From Stenotrophomonas maltophilia (GTDB lineage Bacteria > Pseudomonadota > Gammaproteobacteria > Xanthomonadales > Xanthomonadaceae), in the NCBI RefSeq assembly GCF_001676385.1, contig NZ_LYVJ01000009.1, positions 168,899-232,898 of the forward strand: 64,000 bases of DNA, written 5' to 3'. Shown here piece by piece: positions 56,868 to 64,000 of the stretch (position 1 is its first letter; each line of letters opens with the position of its first letter). The notes under the pieces were generated by a model. That model was given only the letters and a program-made list of their open reading frames with translations, had not been told where the DNA came from and made no database searches. A program made the position numbers and the translations under genes.

Positions 56868-56972
56868 GGGATGTCCCACCTGGTGGTTGATGGATCAAAG
56901 GCACCGGCGCGCCAGCACCGGCATCCCCGATGGCAGGGGCGCGGTGATGGCAGCGCGGCGCCGTGGTTCAGC

Positions 56973-57701
56973 TCAGAAGGAGGCCTGCAGGGCAGCCTCG
57001 ATGCGCGAACCGGCCTGATCCGGGAACAGGCGCTTGGCCGCCGAGTCGGTGGCATGCGCGGTCACGCGCAGCTCGAACGGCGCCTTGAACGCCCAGATAC
57101 CGCTCAGCTGCCCGTGGGTGTAGCGCTCGTTGTAGGCCTCCTCCAGCCAGTAGTGGCCAACGGCCGCCTCGAGGCGCACGGTGTCGCTGACCGGCAACCT
57201 GCCACCCAGCTGCGCGTAGACACCGCGCTCGCCGGTCGCCAGCGCATCCGGCGAGTACGCGACCTGCAGCCAGTAGTTCTGCTTCCAGGTCAGGGTGCTG
57301 TTCAGTTCGGTCCAGTTGAGATCCACCGTGGTGGAGGGATACCGGTAATGGGTCAGGTTGACATCCAGTGCCCAGTCGTCGGCCAGGCCGCCCGACCAGC
57401 CGGCGACGAAATCCAGTTCGCTGCTGGCATGTGTTTCGGGTGCGAACTCGACATTGGAGCCCCACACCGAGGCATACCAGCCTGGACCGGCGCTGGCCTT
57501 GAAACCGGCCTGTACGGCGGCGTCGCCCTGGGTCTGGCTGGAACCCCGCCACACATAGTCATTGGCAAGGGCAGCGGTGCCGGTGAAGGTCGCGGCGTGG
57601 CTCTGGAACGCAGCGCCTGCGCAGAGCGCGAGCCCGGCCAGGGCGCGAACGGCCATCGCGCCGGCCATCGGCCGCTGGCCTGGGAAAAGATGCAGGGACA
57701 T
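56973..57701 (-). CDS. TorF-family putative outer-membrane porin
   Basis: The 242-residue protein has a signal peptide ending SHA. The family hallmark NDYVWRGSSQTQGDAAVQAG lies near the mature N-terminus, followed by barrel strands ending EAALQASF. It is directly upstream of and co-oriented with kdpABC, so it may supply K+ or an osmolyte route across the outer membrane. ATG 57701 is used; ATG 57668 is the alternative. Confidence 0.85.
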   Translation of the reverse strand: MSLHLFPGQRPMAGAMAVRALAGLALCAGAAFQSHAATFTGTAALANDYVWRGSSQTQGDAAVQAGFKASAGPGWYASVWGSNVEFAPETHASSELDFVAGWSGGLADDWALDVNLTHYRYPSTTVDLNWTELNSTLTWKQNYWLQVAYSPDALATGERGVYAQLGGRLPVSDTVRLEAAVGHYWLEEAYNERYTHGQLSGIWAFKAPFELRVTAHATDSAAKRLFPDQAGSRIEAALQASF

Positions 57702-58057
57702 GAAATTCAACAACTCGCAGATGGCTATTCAGCCGATGCGGAAATTGTCCGTTCGCCCCCTGTAAAAAGCCCATTGGCGGCCCAGCGAGCGTGCGTAAAT
57801 TCTTCATAACGTTTGCTCGGTCCGGCGCACTCGCAGGGCAACCGGCTTGCCTCCCGCTGCGTGCGGGATTGATGAATGCGCAGGCACGCAAGGCGCTGCA
57901 AGCGCTCCTGCGTGCTGAACAGCTCGCTTACGGAATTCGGCCCTGGAGCAGAATTTCACAGGCCATCCACGTCTTCCAACTGCAGCTGAAAGCACGTGGT
58001 AGCGTTGGGAACAAAGGCCGCTATATTCCAGACTCCCCAGACAAAGGAGGGAGTGGA
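57702..58057. other. Divergent control region between the porin-kdp unit and the Lpp-like gene
   Basis: The 356-base gap contains no convincing gene. An in-frame extension of the lipoprotein from a GTG at 57791 has no ribosome site. It should hold the porin/kdp promoter and, near 58020-58057, the lipoprotein leader (CCCCAGAC, then AAGGAGG) that is almost repeated before the short lipoprotein at 52232. Confidence 0.5.
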
Positions 58058-58330
58058 ATGAACCTGACTTCGCAACACCTGAAGATGGCCCGCGCACTCG
58101 GCGTGGCAATCATCGCCACCATCAGCCTCGGCGCCTGCGCCACCTACAAGGACGAGTTTGCAACCATCAACTCGCGCCTCGACCAGCTCGACGTGAAGGT
58201 GCAGGGCGCCGCCCAGAGCGCCGAATCCGCCAATCAGTCCGCACAACAGGCCAACCAGCGCCTGGATCAGATTGAAGGCCGCGTCCAGCAGCTTGAAAGG
58301 GCCCCGGCCGGTCGCAAGCCCCGCGGCTGA
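58058..58330 (+). CDS. Lpp/OprI-like alanine-zipper outer-membrane lipoprotein
   Basis: The 90-residue protein has a lipoprotein signal (VAIIATISLGAC) and a heptad-repeat coiled coil (FATINSRLDQLDVKVQ, AESANQSAQQANQRLDQI). It resembles the major lipoproteins OprI/Lpp that trimerise and link envelope layers, but ends in Arg/Gly rather than the Lys used for peptidoglycan attachment. AAGGAGG gives a strong ribosome site. Confidence 0.85.
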   Translation: MNLTSQHLKMARALGVAIIATISLGACATYKDEFATINSRLDQLDVKVQGAAQSAESANQSAQQANQRLDQIEGRVQQLERAPAGRKPRG

Positions 58331-58436
58331 TCGCTCCCTCACCCTTTGAATTGATCCACCTCTGTATCGGGAACCAGTGGCCTTCGCCGGCCACTGGCAT
58401 CCTTCCACCCAGGATTGCATTGCAAGGAGCCGTCCC

Positions 58437-59180
58437 ATTCGTACCTCCTCCTCCCCTGCACGCCGCGCCCTCCATGCCGCACTGGCGATGGCACTGGCCG
58501 TTGCGTGCAGCGGCGCAGCCAGCGCCAAGGGCAAGGACAAGGAAGCGCCTGAACAGCGAATTGCCGCCGTTGATGAACTTCCGCCCGACCAGAGCGTGTC
58601 CGAAACAGTGATCGAGCTGGCCGGCTGGGTGGTTGCCAGCAAGGACAACCAGGGTTACCCGTTCGCCATCATGGACAAGGCCGCCGCGCAGGTTCTGATC
58701 TTCGGCGGCGACGGTAAGCTGCGCGGCGCCGCACCGGCGCTGTTCGGCTCGGCCATCGGCGATCACTCGGCCCCCGGCGTGGCCAAGCTCGCGCTGAGCG
58801 CGATCCCCGGACACGACCGCACCACGCCTGCGGGCCGCTTCATTGGTGGCTACGGCCCGTCCGACGATGCCGGGCGCGTGCTGTGGGTGGACTACGATTC
58901 CGCCGTGTCGATGCACCCGCTGCCGCCGGGCAGCCCGAAAGAAAAGCGCGCCGAACGGTTGGCCTCGCCCTCGCCGGACGACAACCGCGTCACCCACGGC
59001 TGCATCAACGTCTCACCCGCGTTTTACGAGCAGATCGTGCACTCCACGTTCGAGAAGGGCGGTGTGTTCTACATCCTGCCGGACAAGGATTCGATCGCGA
59101 AGACGTTCCCGGAGTTCGCGCAGAGCCGTGGGGATGCCAAGGAAGACGACGAGAAGGGCGCGCGGCGCGCGAGCAGGTAG
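58437..59180 (+). CDS. L,D-transpeptidase (YkuD)-family exported protein, possible ATT start
   Basis: A protein of about 247 residues with a signal peptide and the YkuD catalytic region in RVTHGCINVSP (active-site Cys and His). It would form or edit 3-3 crosslinks or anchor lipoproteins to peptidoglycan. No ATG/GTG/TTG lies at the natural signal-peptide start. AAGGAG sits seven bases before an ATT at 58437, after which the signal peptide begins perfectly (RTSSSPARRALHAALA). A GTG at 58377 is the only usual start and adds 20 unlikely residues. Confidence 0.75.
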   Translation: MRTSSSPARRALHAALAMALAVACSGAASAKGKDKEAPEQRIAAVDELPPDQSVSETVIELAGWVVASKDNQGYPFAIMDKAAAQVLIFGGDGKLRGAAPALFGSAIGDHSAPGVAKLALSAIPGHDRTTPAGRFIGGYGPSDDAGRVLWVDYDSAVSMHPLPPGSPKEKRAERLASPSPDDNRVTHGCINVSPAFYEQIVHSTFEKGGVFYILPDKDSIAKTFPEFAQSRGDAKEDDEKGARRASR

Positions 59181-59368
59181 CGGTCGCTTCGCGTGCGGCC
59201 CTGGTTGGTAGTGGCCCGCGTGCGACCACGCCTGAGCCTGCGCTCCAGGCAGAGTTTCCCGGACACATTCCTGGCGGGCTCCACCTGGCCCCGATGCATC
59301 GCGCACGTCCCGCCGTCGTGGCGCTGCCCATGAACGGAGAAGGCATGGCACTCCGTATCACACCAGAA

Positions 59369-59538
59369 AATCCTTTCAATAATGAGGATTTCTGGCGAAC
59401 ACGGCATCCTTGCGAATAAATCCTTATGCTAATGAGGATTTCACGGCATCCAGACCTTTTCCATAGAATTCCTCAAGAATGCAAGGATTCTCGGGGACCT
59501 CCGGTCCTGCGTGAAAAATCCTTACGGCAATGAGGATT
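59369..59538. promoter_or_regulatory. Four hipBA operator palindromes with about 50-bp spacing
   Basis: AATCCT-N10-AGGATT occurs at 59369-59390, 59419-59440 and 59517-59538, each with AATGAGGATT on the right; a 23-base variant is at 59467-59489. Centres are about 49-50 bp apart, nearly five helical turns, so bound HipB dimers would lie on the same face. The last site overlaps the probable -10 (TATGATATAG at 59540). The 415-base gap has no other gene. Confidence 0.75.
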
Positions 59539-59595
59539 ATATGATATAGACGATGGGTCGAATCCGGAGCGTCAGGCTCTGCTGGGGAGTTCCCG

Positions 59596-59859
59596 TTGAA
59601 GATCAGGCTCGAGAAGGCTGAGGCCTTGGGACCATTGGTGAGAGCCGCCCGCAAGCATCAGGGGCTGCGCCAGGATGCAACCGCCGAAGGCATCGGGGTC
59701 AGCGAGAATTTCCTGGCCAAGGTCGAACGCGGCGGTACCACGGTGCAATGGGGCAAGTTGTTCACCGTGCTTGACGAGCTGGGGCTGCATGTCGAAATCG
59801 ACGTGCCGGACGAAGCCATGGCCCTTCTGACAAGACGTGCCAACGGGAAGGTGCCATGA
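59596..59859 (+). CDS. hipB: HipB-type antitoxin
   Basis: The 87-residue XRE-family helix-turn-helix protein (LGPLVRAARKHQGLRQDATAEGIGVSENFL, split here: HTH core about 20-45) represses the operon and neutralises HipA. The start is TTG with GGGGAG seven bases upstream. It overlaps hipA by four bases (ATGA), the standard antitoxin-first order. Confidence 0.88.
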   Translation: MKIRLEKAEALGPLVRAARKHQGLRQDATAEGIGVSENFLAKVERGGTTVQWGKLFTVLDELGLHVEIDVPDEAMALLTRRANGKVP

Positions 59860-61238
59860 GCGCCCCCCGTATCGACCTCAAGGATGTCATTACAACGACC
59901 GTTCTGTCTGGACTGCACTATCCGCGTCCACCACGCGAACTGCAGGTCAGCATCGATGAAGCGCCGGTAGGCCGCCTGACCGAGGCAGCAAACCTGTGGC
60001 GCTTCACCTATGCGCCGGAGTGGCTCGGCAACGCACATCGGTTTCCGCTGGCACCCGCATTGCCACTGCAGGAAGCCGCCATCGCCGATGGCTCCAGCCA
60101 GCGCCCGGTGCAGTGGTATTTCGACAACCTGCTGCCGGAAGAGCAACAACGCACACTGATGGCAACCGATGCCAGGGTGGATGGCGCCGATGCGTTCGCC
60201 TTGCTGGCCGCCTACGGCGCGGAATCGGCTGGCTCGTTGACGCTGCTCCCGCCCGGGACGCACCTGCTCCCCGGTGGCAGGGAACCGCTGCCCGATATGG
60301 AACTCTCCAGACGTATCCAGGGGCTGCCACGTACATCGCTCGCCGCCGGCGCCGCCAAGCGCATGTCACTGGCAGGTGCCCAGCACAAGCTGGCCATCAT
60401 CGAGGTGGGGGAGGAACTCTACCAGCCTCTGGGCGACGAGCCCTCGACCCACATCCTCAAGCCTGACAGCACCAGCAGCAGTTACCCGCACAGTGTGGTC
60501 AACGAATGGTTCGTGATGCGCCTTGCACAGCGCATGGGGCTGCAGGTGCCGAAGATCAAGCGCCGCTACGTACCGGAGCCGGTCTTCATCATCGAGCGCT
60601 TTGATCGCGAAATCACCGCCGACGCCATCCACCGCCGGCACGCGATCGACGCCTGCCAGCTGCTCAACCTCGACCGTCAGTTCAAGTACGCGCTCGGCAG
60701 CATCGACACCCTGAGGGTCATCGTCGAGCAATGCAGAAGCAAGCTCAAGACGCGCGTCCGCCTGTTCGACTGGTTGATCTTCAATGTACTCACCGGCAAC
60801 AACGATGCGCACCTGAAGAACCTGAGCTTCCTGGTCGACAGCAGGGGCATCGAATTGGCCCCCCACTACGACCTGCTGTCCACCGCATGTTACGAGACCC
60901 GCGCGTATGCCGGCGAGGGCGCACGTTGGCCAGAACGCTCGGAACTGTCGTGGCCCATTCTCGGTGTCGCGCGCTTCCACGATCTTCGTTTCGAGCATCT
61001 GGTTTCTGCCGGTGAAGCCCTGGGCTTGGGAAGGCCAGCCGCCACCCGGCAGCTGCGCCATCAGATCGACCGCATCGCGAGCGAAGCCCAGTCGCTTTAC
61101 GCAGAGGTGCTGCAGGAAAACCAGCAATGGCTGACCCGTTTCGACATCGGCCCAACCCTGGAAGGCGAGGTGCATTTCCTGAGAACACTGGTCCACGTGA
61201 TCATCGCCGACATGGTGAGGCAGCTTTCGCCGGCGTGA
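59856..61238 (+). CDS. hipA: HipA-type toxin kinase
   Basis: The 460-residue Ser/Thr kinase of the HipA family has the Gly-rich loop MSLAGAQHKLAI, the ATP-binding STHILKP, NEWFVMRLAQRMGL, FIIERFDR, the catalytic NNDAHLKNLSF and the metal-site HYDLLST. Such toxins phosphorylate translation factors such as GltX and induce persistence. It forms a two-gene operon with hipB under four operator sites. All key kinase residues appear intact. Confidence 0.92.
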   Translation: MSAPRIDLKDVITTTVLSGLHYPRPPRELQVSIDEAPVGRLTEAANLWRFTYAPEWLGNAHRFPLAPALPLQEAAIADGSSQRPVQWYFDNLLPEEQQRTLMATDARVDGADAFALLAAYGAESAGSLTLLPPGTHLLPGGREPLPDMELSRRIQGLPRTSLAAGAAKRMSLAGAQHKLAIIEVGEELYQPLGDEPSTHILKPDSTSSSYPHSVVNEWFVMRLAQRMGLQVPKIKRRYVPEPVFIIERFDREITADAIHRRHAIDACQLLNLDRQFKYALGSIDTLRVIVEQCRSKLKTRVRLFDWLIFNVLTGNNDAHLKNLSFLVDSRGIELAPHYDLLSTACYETRAYAGEGARWPERSELSWPILGVARFHDLRFEHLVSAGEALGLGRPAATRQLRHQIDRIASEAQSLYAEVLQENQQWLTRFDIGPTLEGEVHFLRTLVHVIIADMVRQLSPA

Positions 61239-61507
61239 TGCGGATCTGCCGCCATTCCCGCTGCTGCTCCTAGCCATCCGGCGCCGCTGCCTACCGGCCG
61301 GCGCGATCGTGTCGCTTTTGCCCATTGCCGGTGCGGCGTCCGAGGGCCCCAACCACGACCGCTGTCGCATATTCCCATGCCATTAAGGCCGTTGCGCCGC
61401 CTACATCTGCGGCAGCTCAACAGCGTGCAAGAATGCCGGAAGCGTCTTTGATCCAGCGTTGAATGCAACTCTTCTGATTGGCACTGCGCAGCGACACGCG
61501 TACAGAT

Positions 61508-61713
61508 GGTGGGGCCACCAGAAAAAGGGTGGCCGGGCCTCGAAAACCCGTGCTTCTGTTTGATTGCGCTTGCCCGCCGGCGTCACCTCGCGTGGCGCCG
61601 GCGGGCAATCCGTCAGCCGGTCATGGCGGGCGGAGCGTGGAGGCCTTGCGCCTGCCGGTTCAACAGAAGCCCGGTTTTCGAGCCACGTCTCCGCCCGCCA
61701 CCTTCGTGTGGCG
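61508..61713 (+). ncRNA. Structured non-coding region with interleaved stems
   Basis: Upstream of the 124-aa gene at 61744 lie several strong inverted repeats. A: 61539-61560 with 61662-61682 (CTCGAAAACC / GGTTTTCGAG plus GCTTCTGTT / AACAGAAG). B: a perfect 13-bp stem 61570-61582 with 61596-61608 (TTGCCCGCCGGCG). C: 61625-61640 with 61683-61699 (GGCGGGCGGAG / CTCCGCCCGCC). D: a short hairpin 61697-61713. A and C interleave, so together they could form a pseudoknot or switch. The strand is assumed from the gene that follows. From 61239 to 61507 I see nothing. Confidence 0.45.
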
Positions 61714-61743
61714 GCAACCGCCTGTCCTGCACGGAGCACTGCC

Positions 61744-62118
61744 ATGACCCCACCGGACTTCCCTCGCCTGCATCCGCATCACTCGCCCACCAACGCAGGT
61801 GAGTCGCCAGCGCACGCGGCTGCGACCGATCCGAATGCCTTCCTCGCCACGCTCCACCGCATTGGCAAAGGCGCGGCAGCCGATGGCCAACCCTGGCCGG
61901 AGCGTCACCAGATGCCGGGCCGTTGCATGGCACTGGCCGATGCGGACTGCGCGCTGGCAGGCCAGCGCGTGACGCTGGAACTGCTGCTGGCTGCCGAGCG
62001 CGTGCGCCAGAACGGCGCCGAGACCGAGTACGTGGGTGATCGGGTCCTGGAAGGACTGGCAATGGCCGCGCTGGCACTGAACGCGCAGATCGGCATGCGG
62101 ATGCGGCCGGAGGAGTAA
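61744..62118 (+). CDS. Small helical protein of unknown function (DUF3077-like)
   Basis: The 124-residue protein has a disordered His/Pro-rich N-terminus (PDFPRLHPHHSPTNAGES) and a C-terminal helical half (LAGQRVTLELLLAAERVRQN, then YVGDRVLEGLAMAALALNAQI) recalling small DUF3077-type proteins. There is no signal or catalytic motif. It follows the structured region at 61508, which may be its leader. Confidence 0.6.
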   Translation: MTPPDFPRLHPHHSPTNAGESPAHAAATDPNAFLATLHRIGKGAAADGQPWPERHQMPGRCMALADADCALAGQRVTLELLLAAERVRQNGAETEYVGDRVLEGLAMAALALNAQIGMRMRPEE

Positions 62119-62147
62119 CGCCGAGTGTCACCCGGCGGTACCCTCGA

Positions 62148-62831
62148 TCACTCGCAGGACGCGCCCTCATCCTTCAGCATCGCTTCGTCCAGCGGTTGTT
62201 CGCGCTCGATCAGCGCGCGCTGTTCGTCAGTCGGCTCACCGAGCCACCAGACTCTGCAGCGGGCGGTGAGGCGGCCGACCATCGTCGCCTGGGCCGGCGA
62301 GTACAGCATCGCCAGCGCGGTGGTCGGGCACTGGTGTGCCTGGCAGGCGGTGTAGAACCACCATGTCTCGCCCTGCAGTTGATACGGTTGGCCGGGTGCA
62401 CTGGGGCCGCTGAGCAGGCGCGCGCGCAGTGGCTTGATCGCCTTGTCGGAGGATTCAGCGTCCTGCGTGCCCTTCATCAACGCATCGAACGCCGCCAGCA
62501 CCTTCGGGTCCTTGCGGCCGCAGTCGTCCACGCTGTTGCCGCCGACCAGAGTGAAGAAGTAGGTCGCCAGCGGGTCGTCCGTGCAGGCCAGTTCGGCATC
62601 TGCTGCCGGTGGCGGCTCGCTTTCCGGCTCGCCTTCGTTGTCCCATACGGAAGGGACCACGCCGTCTTCGATGGACGGTTCGGTCGCGGCCACCGTGGCC
62701 GTGGCGGCCGCTGCTTCGACGGTCGCGGCGGGCGTTGCCGTATGCGCGGATTCTGCAGCCCGTTCCGGAGCCTGCCCGCAGGCTGCCAGCAACGCGATCA
62801 TCATCGCCATCCCTGTGATTCGCTTCTTCAT
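62148..62831 (-). CDS. Lipoprotein with an Ivy-like lysozyme-inhibitor domain
   Basis: The 227-residue protein has a lipoprotein signal (GMAMMIALLAAC), an Ala/Thr-rich linker (TATPAATVEAAAATATVAAT) and a C-terminal domain with WWFYTACQAHQCPTTALAML. The CxxHxC loop resembles the CKPHDC loop of Ivy, which plugs the lysozyme active site. Two further Cys pairs may form disulfides. It may protect the envelope from host or competitor lysozyme; this rests on the motif alone. Confidence 0.6.
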   Translation of the reverse strand: MKKRITGMAMMIALLAACGQAPERAAESAHTATPAATVEAAAATATVAATEPSIEDGVVPSVWDNEGEPESEPPPAADAELACTDDPLATYFFTLVGGNSVDDCGRKDPKVLAAFDALMKGTQDAESSDKAIKPLRARLLSGPSAPGQPYQLQGETWWFYTACQAHQCPTTALAMLYSPAQATMVGRLTARCRVWWLGEPTDEQRALIEREQPLDEAMLKDEGASCE

Positions 62832-62945
62832 TCCGTATCCTTGTCTGATCTGCGGTGCATCTGCCACGTGAGCGGCTGGGTGATTCTAGCCAGCGCCGCG
62901 CCAGGGCGCTCCCGCATCCTTCCATCATCATCGGGGTACGGACAC

Positions 62946-63422
62946 ATGCGCGGTATCCGACTCGCCATGGGCTTCTGCAGCGCCCTGCTGCTGGCCACGC
63001 CGGCAATCACCCGCGGCGCTGAAGGCACGCAGCCTGCGCGCCCCCTTCCCGATGCAGCACTGCCGGCGGCGCTGGATCGCGTGCTGCGCGACTACGAACA
63101 GGCGTGGCGCAGCGGCGATGCCAAGGCGTTGGCCGCGCTGTTTGCCGAAGACGGCTTTGTCCTGCAGAGCAACCAGCCACCGGTCCGCGGACGTGGCGGA
63201 ATCCAGGCGGCGTACGCCGGCCAGGGCGGCAGCCCGCTGCGGCTGCGTGCGCTGGCCTACTCGGTCGATGGGAACACCGGCTACATCATCGGTGCCTACC
63301 GCTACGGCGACACTGTGGCGGACACCGGCAAGTTCACGCTGACGTTGACGCGCGTGGGCAATGGGCCGTGGTTGATCTTCTCGGACATGGACAATGGCAA
63401 CGCGCCGCCGCGCGCGCGGTGA
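62946..63422 (+). CDS. Exported NTF2/SnoaL-like (DUF4440) protein
   Basis: The 158-residue protein has a signal peptide (GFCSALLLATPAITRGA) and a DUF4440/SnoaL-type fold: DYEQAWRSGDAKALAALFAE, then DGFVLQSN, RGRGGIQAAY and GPWLIFSDMDNG. The family includes small-molecule-binding or isomerase-like cone folds. The function here is unknown. It is followed within 25 bases by the IS110 transposase stop. Confidence 0.8.
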   Translation: MRGIRLAMGFCSALLLATPAITRGAEGTQPARPLPDAALPAALDRVLRDYEQAWRSGDAKALAALFAEDGFVLQSNQPPVRGRGGIQAAYAGQGGSPLRLRALAYSVDGNTGYIIGAYRYGDTVADTGKFTLTLTRVGNGPWLIFSDMDNGNAPPRAR

Positions 63423-63447
63423 TGGGGTTGCAGTAGCAACTGTCTTG

Positions 63448-64000
<553 letters not shown>

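Noticed and set aside
56868..56972. kdpF-like peptide upstream of kdpA
   Set aside because: No start codon with a ribosome site and a hydrophobic 25-30 residue frame was found on the minus strand.
57791..58057. Upstream extension of the Lpp-like lipoprotein
   Set aside because: It would place the lipobox internally and has no ribosome binding site; the strong AAGGAGG precedes 58058.
61564..61743. Extension of the 61744 gene upstream through the structured region
   Set aside because: The extra residues are encoded by the inverted repeats and low in conserved features; ATG at 61744 follows GGAGCACTGCC and is more likely.

Overview
The window is a GC-rich bacterial chromosome segment. It is most likely from the Stenotrophomonas maltophilia complex (Xanthomonadaceae). 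The reasons are the many GTAG-headed short palindromes of the SMAG type, the oleABCD olefin genes, an Ax21-family outer-membrane protein, a TorF-type porin beside kdpABC, and Xanthomonadaceae-type RiPP genes at the left edge. I recognised no tRNA, rRNA, CRISPR array or prophage. All assignments come from reading the proteins and DNA by eye; no database search was run.

Layout. 1-3.9 kb: edge of a peptide-modification (RiPP) locus, with an NHLP-related precursor, a cyclase-TPR protein and a cNMP-binding/GGDEF protein. 4.2-8.2 kb: glyoxylate shunt genes aceB-aceA with a divergent LysR regulator. 8.6-12.7 kb: a second LysR gene, an MFS exporter, an isolated signal peptidase I and a tandem pair of degenerate AroQ-like proteins. 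12.9-18.4 kb: Dcp peptidase, acyltransferase, ArfB, a DUF2059 protein, TruC and a methyltransferase. 18.5-21.6 kb: a tightly packed operon of PIG-L deacetylase, glycosyltransferase 2, hexapeptide transferase and YaiO-like outer-membrane barrel, which looks like an envelope glycan system. 21.7-25.8 kb: ubiJ-ubiB, a D-Ala-D-Ala ligase and a DUF1328 membrane peptide. 25.8-31.2 kb: the oleABCD long-chain olefin pathway, split by an opposite-strand YkgJ protein. 31.3-36.0 kb: a DUF4156 lipoprotein, an M16 protease, a secreted VRP-repeat protein behind a strong sigma-54 promoter, and trmL. 36.4-40.0 kb: an acyl-CoA (glutaryl-CoA) dehydrogenase divergent from ETF-ubiquinone oxidoreductase, then a lipoprotein cytochrome c. 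40.0-44.9 kb: a BvgS/EvgS-type hybrid kinase divergent from its NarL-type response regulator, and a glycine-zipper protein. 45.0-49.2 kb: a phosphotransferase, a TPP riboswitch, a TonB-dependent receptor and a PnuT-type transporter, together a thiamin uptake unit. 49.2-52.3 kb: DyP peroxidase, Ax21, a metallopeptidase-like protein and a very short lipoprotein. 52.4-57.7 kb: kdpABC and a TorF-type porin. 58.0-64.0 kb: an Lpp-like lipoprotein, an L,D-transpeptidase with a possible ATT start, hipBA with four regularly spaced operator palindromes, a structured non-coding region before a 124-aa protein, an Ivy-like lipoprotein, an NTF2-like secreted protein and the end of an IS110-family transposase cut by the window edge.

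Intergenic space is unusually rich in dispersed palindromes: SMAG pairs, a GGATCCGACCCC hairpin family, a longer hairpin present twice, and a perfect 34-bp palindrome. Several SMAG copies run into coding sequence and supply the stop codon of the neighbouring gene.
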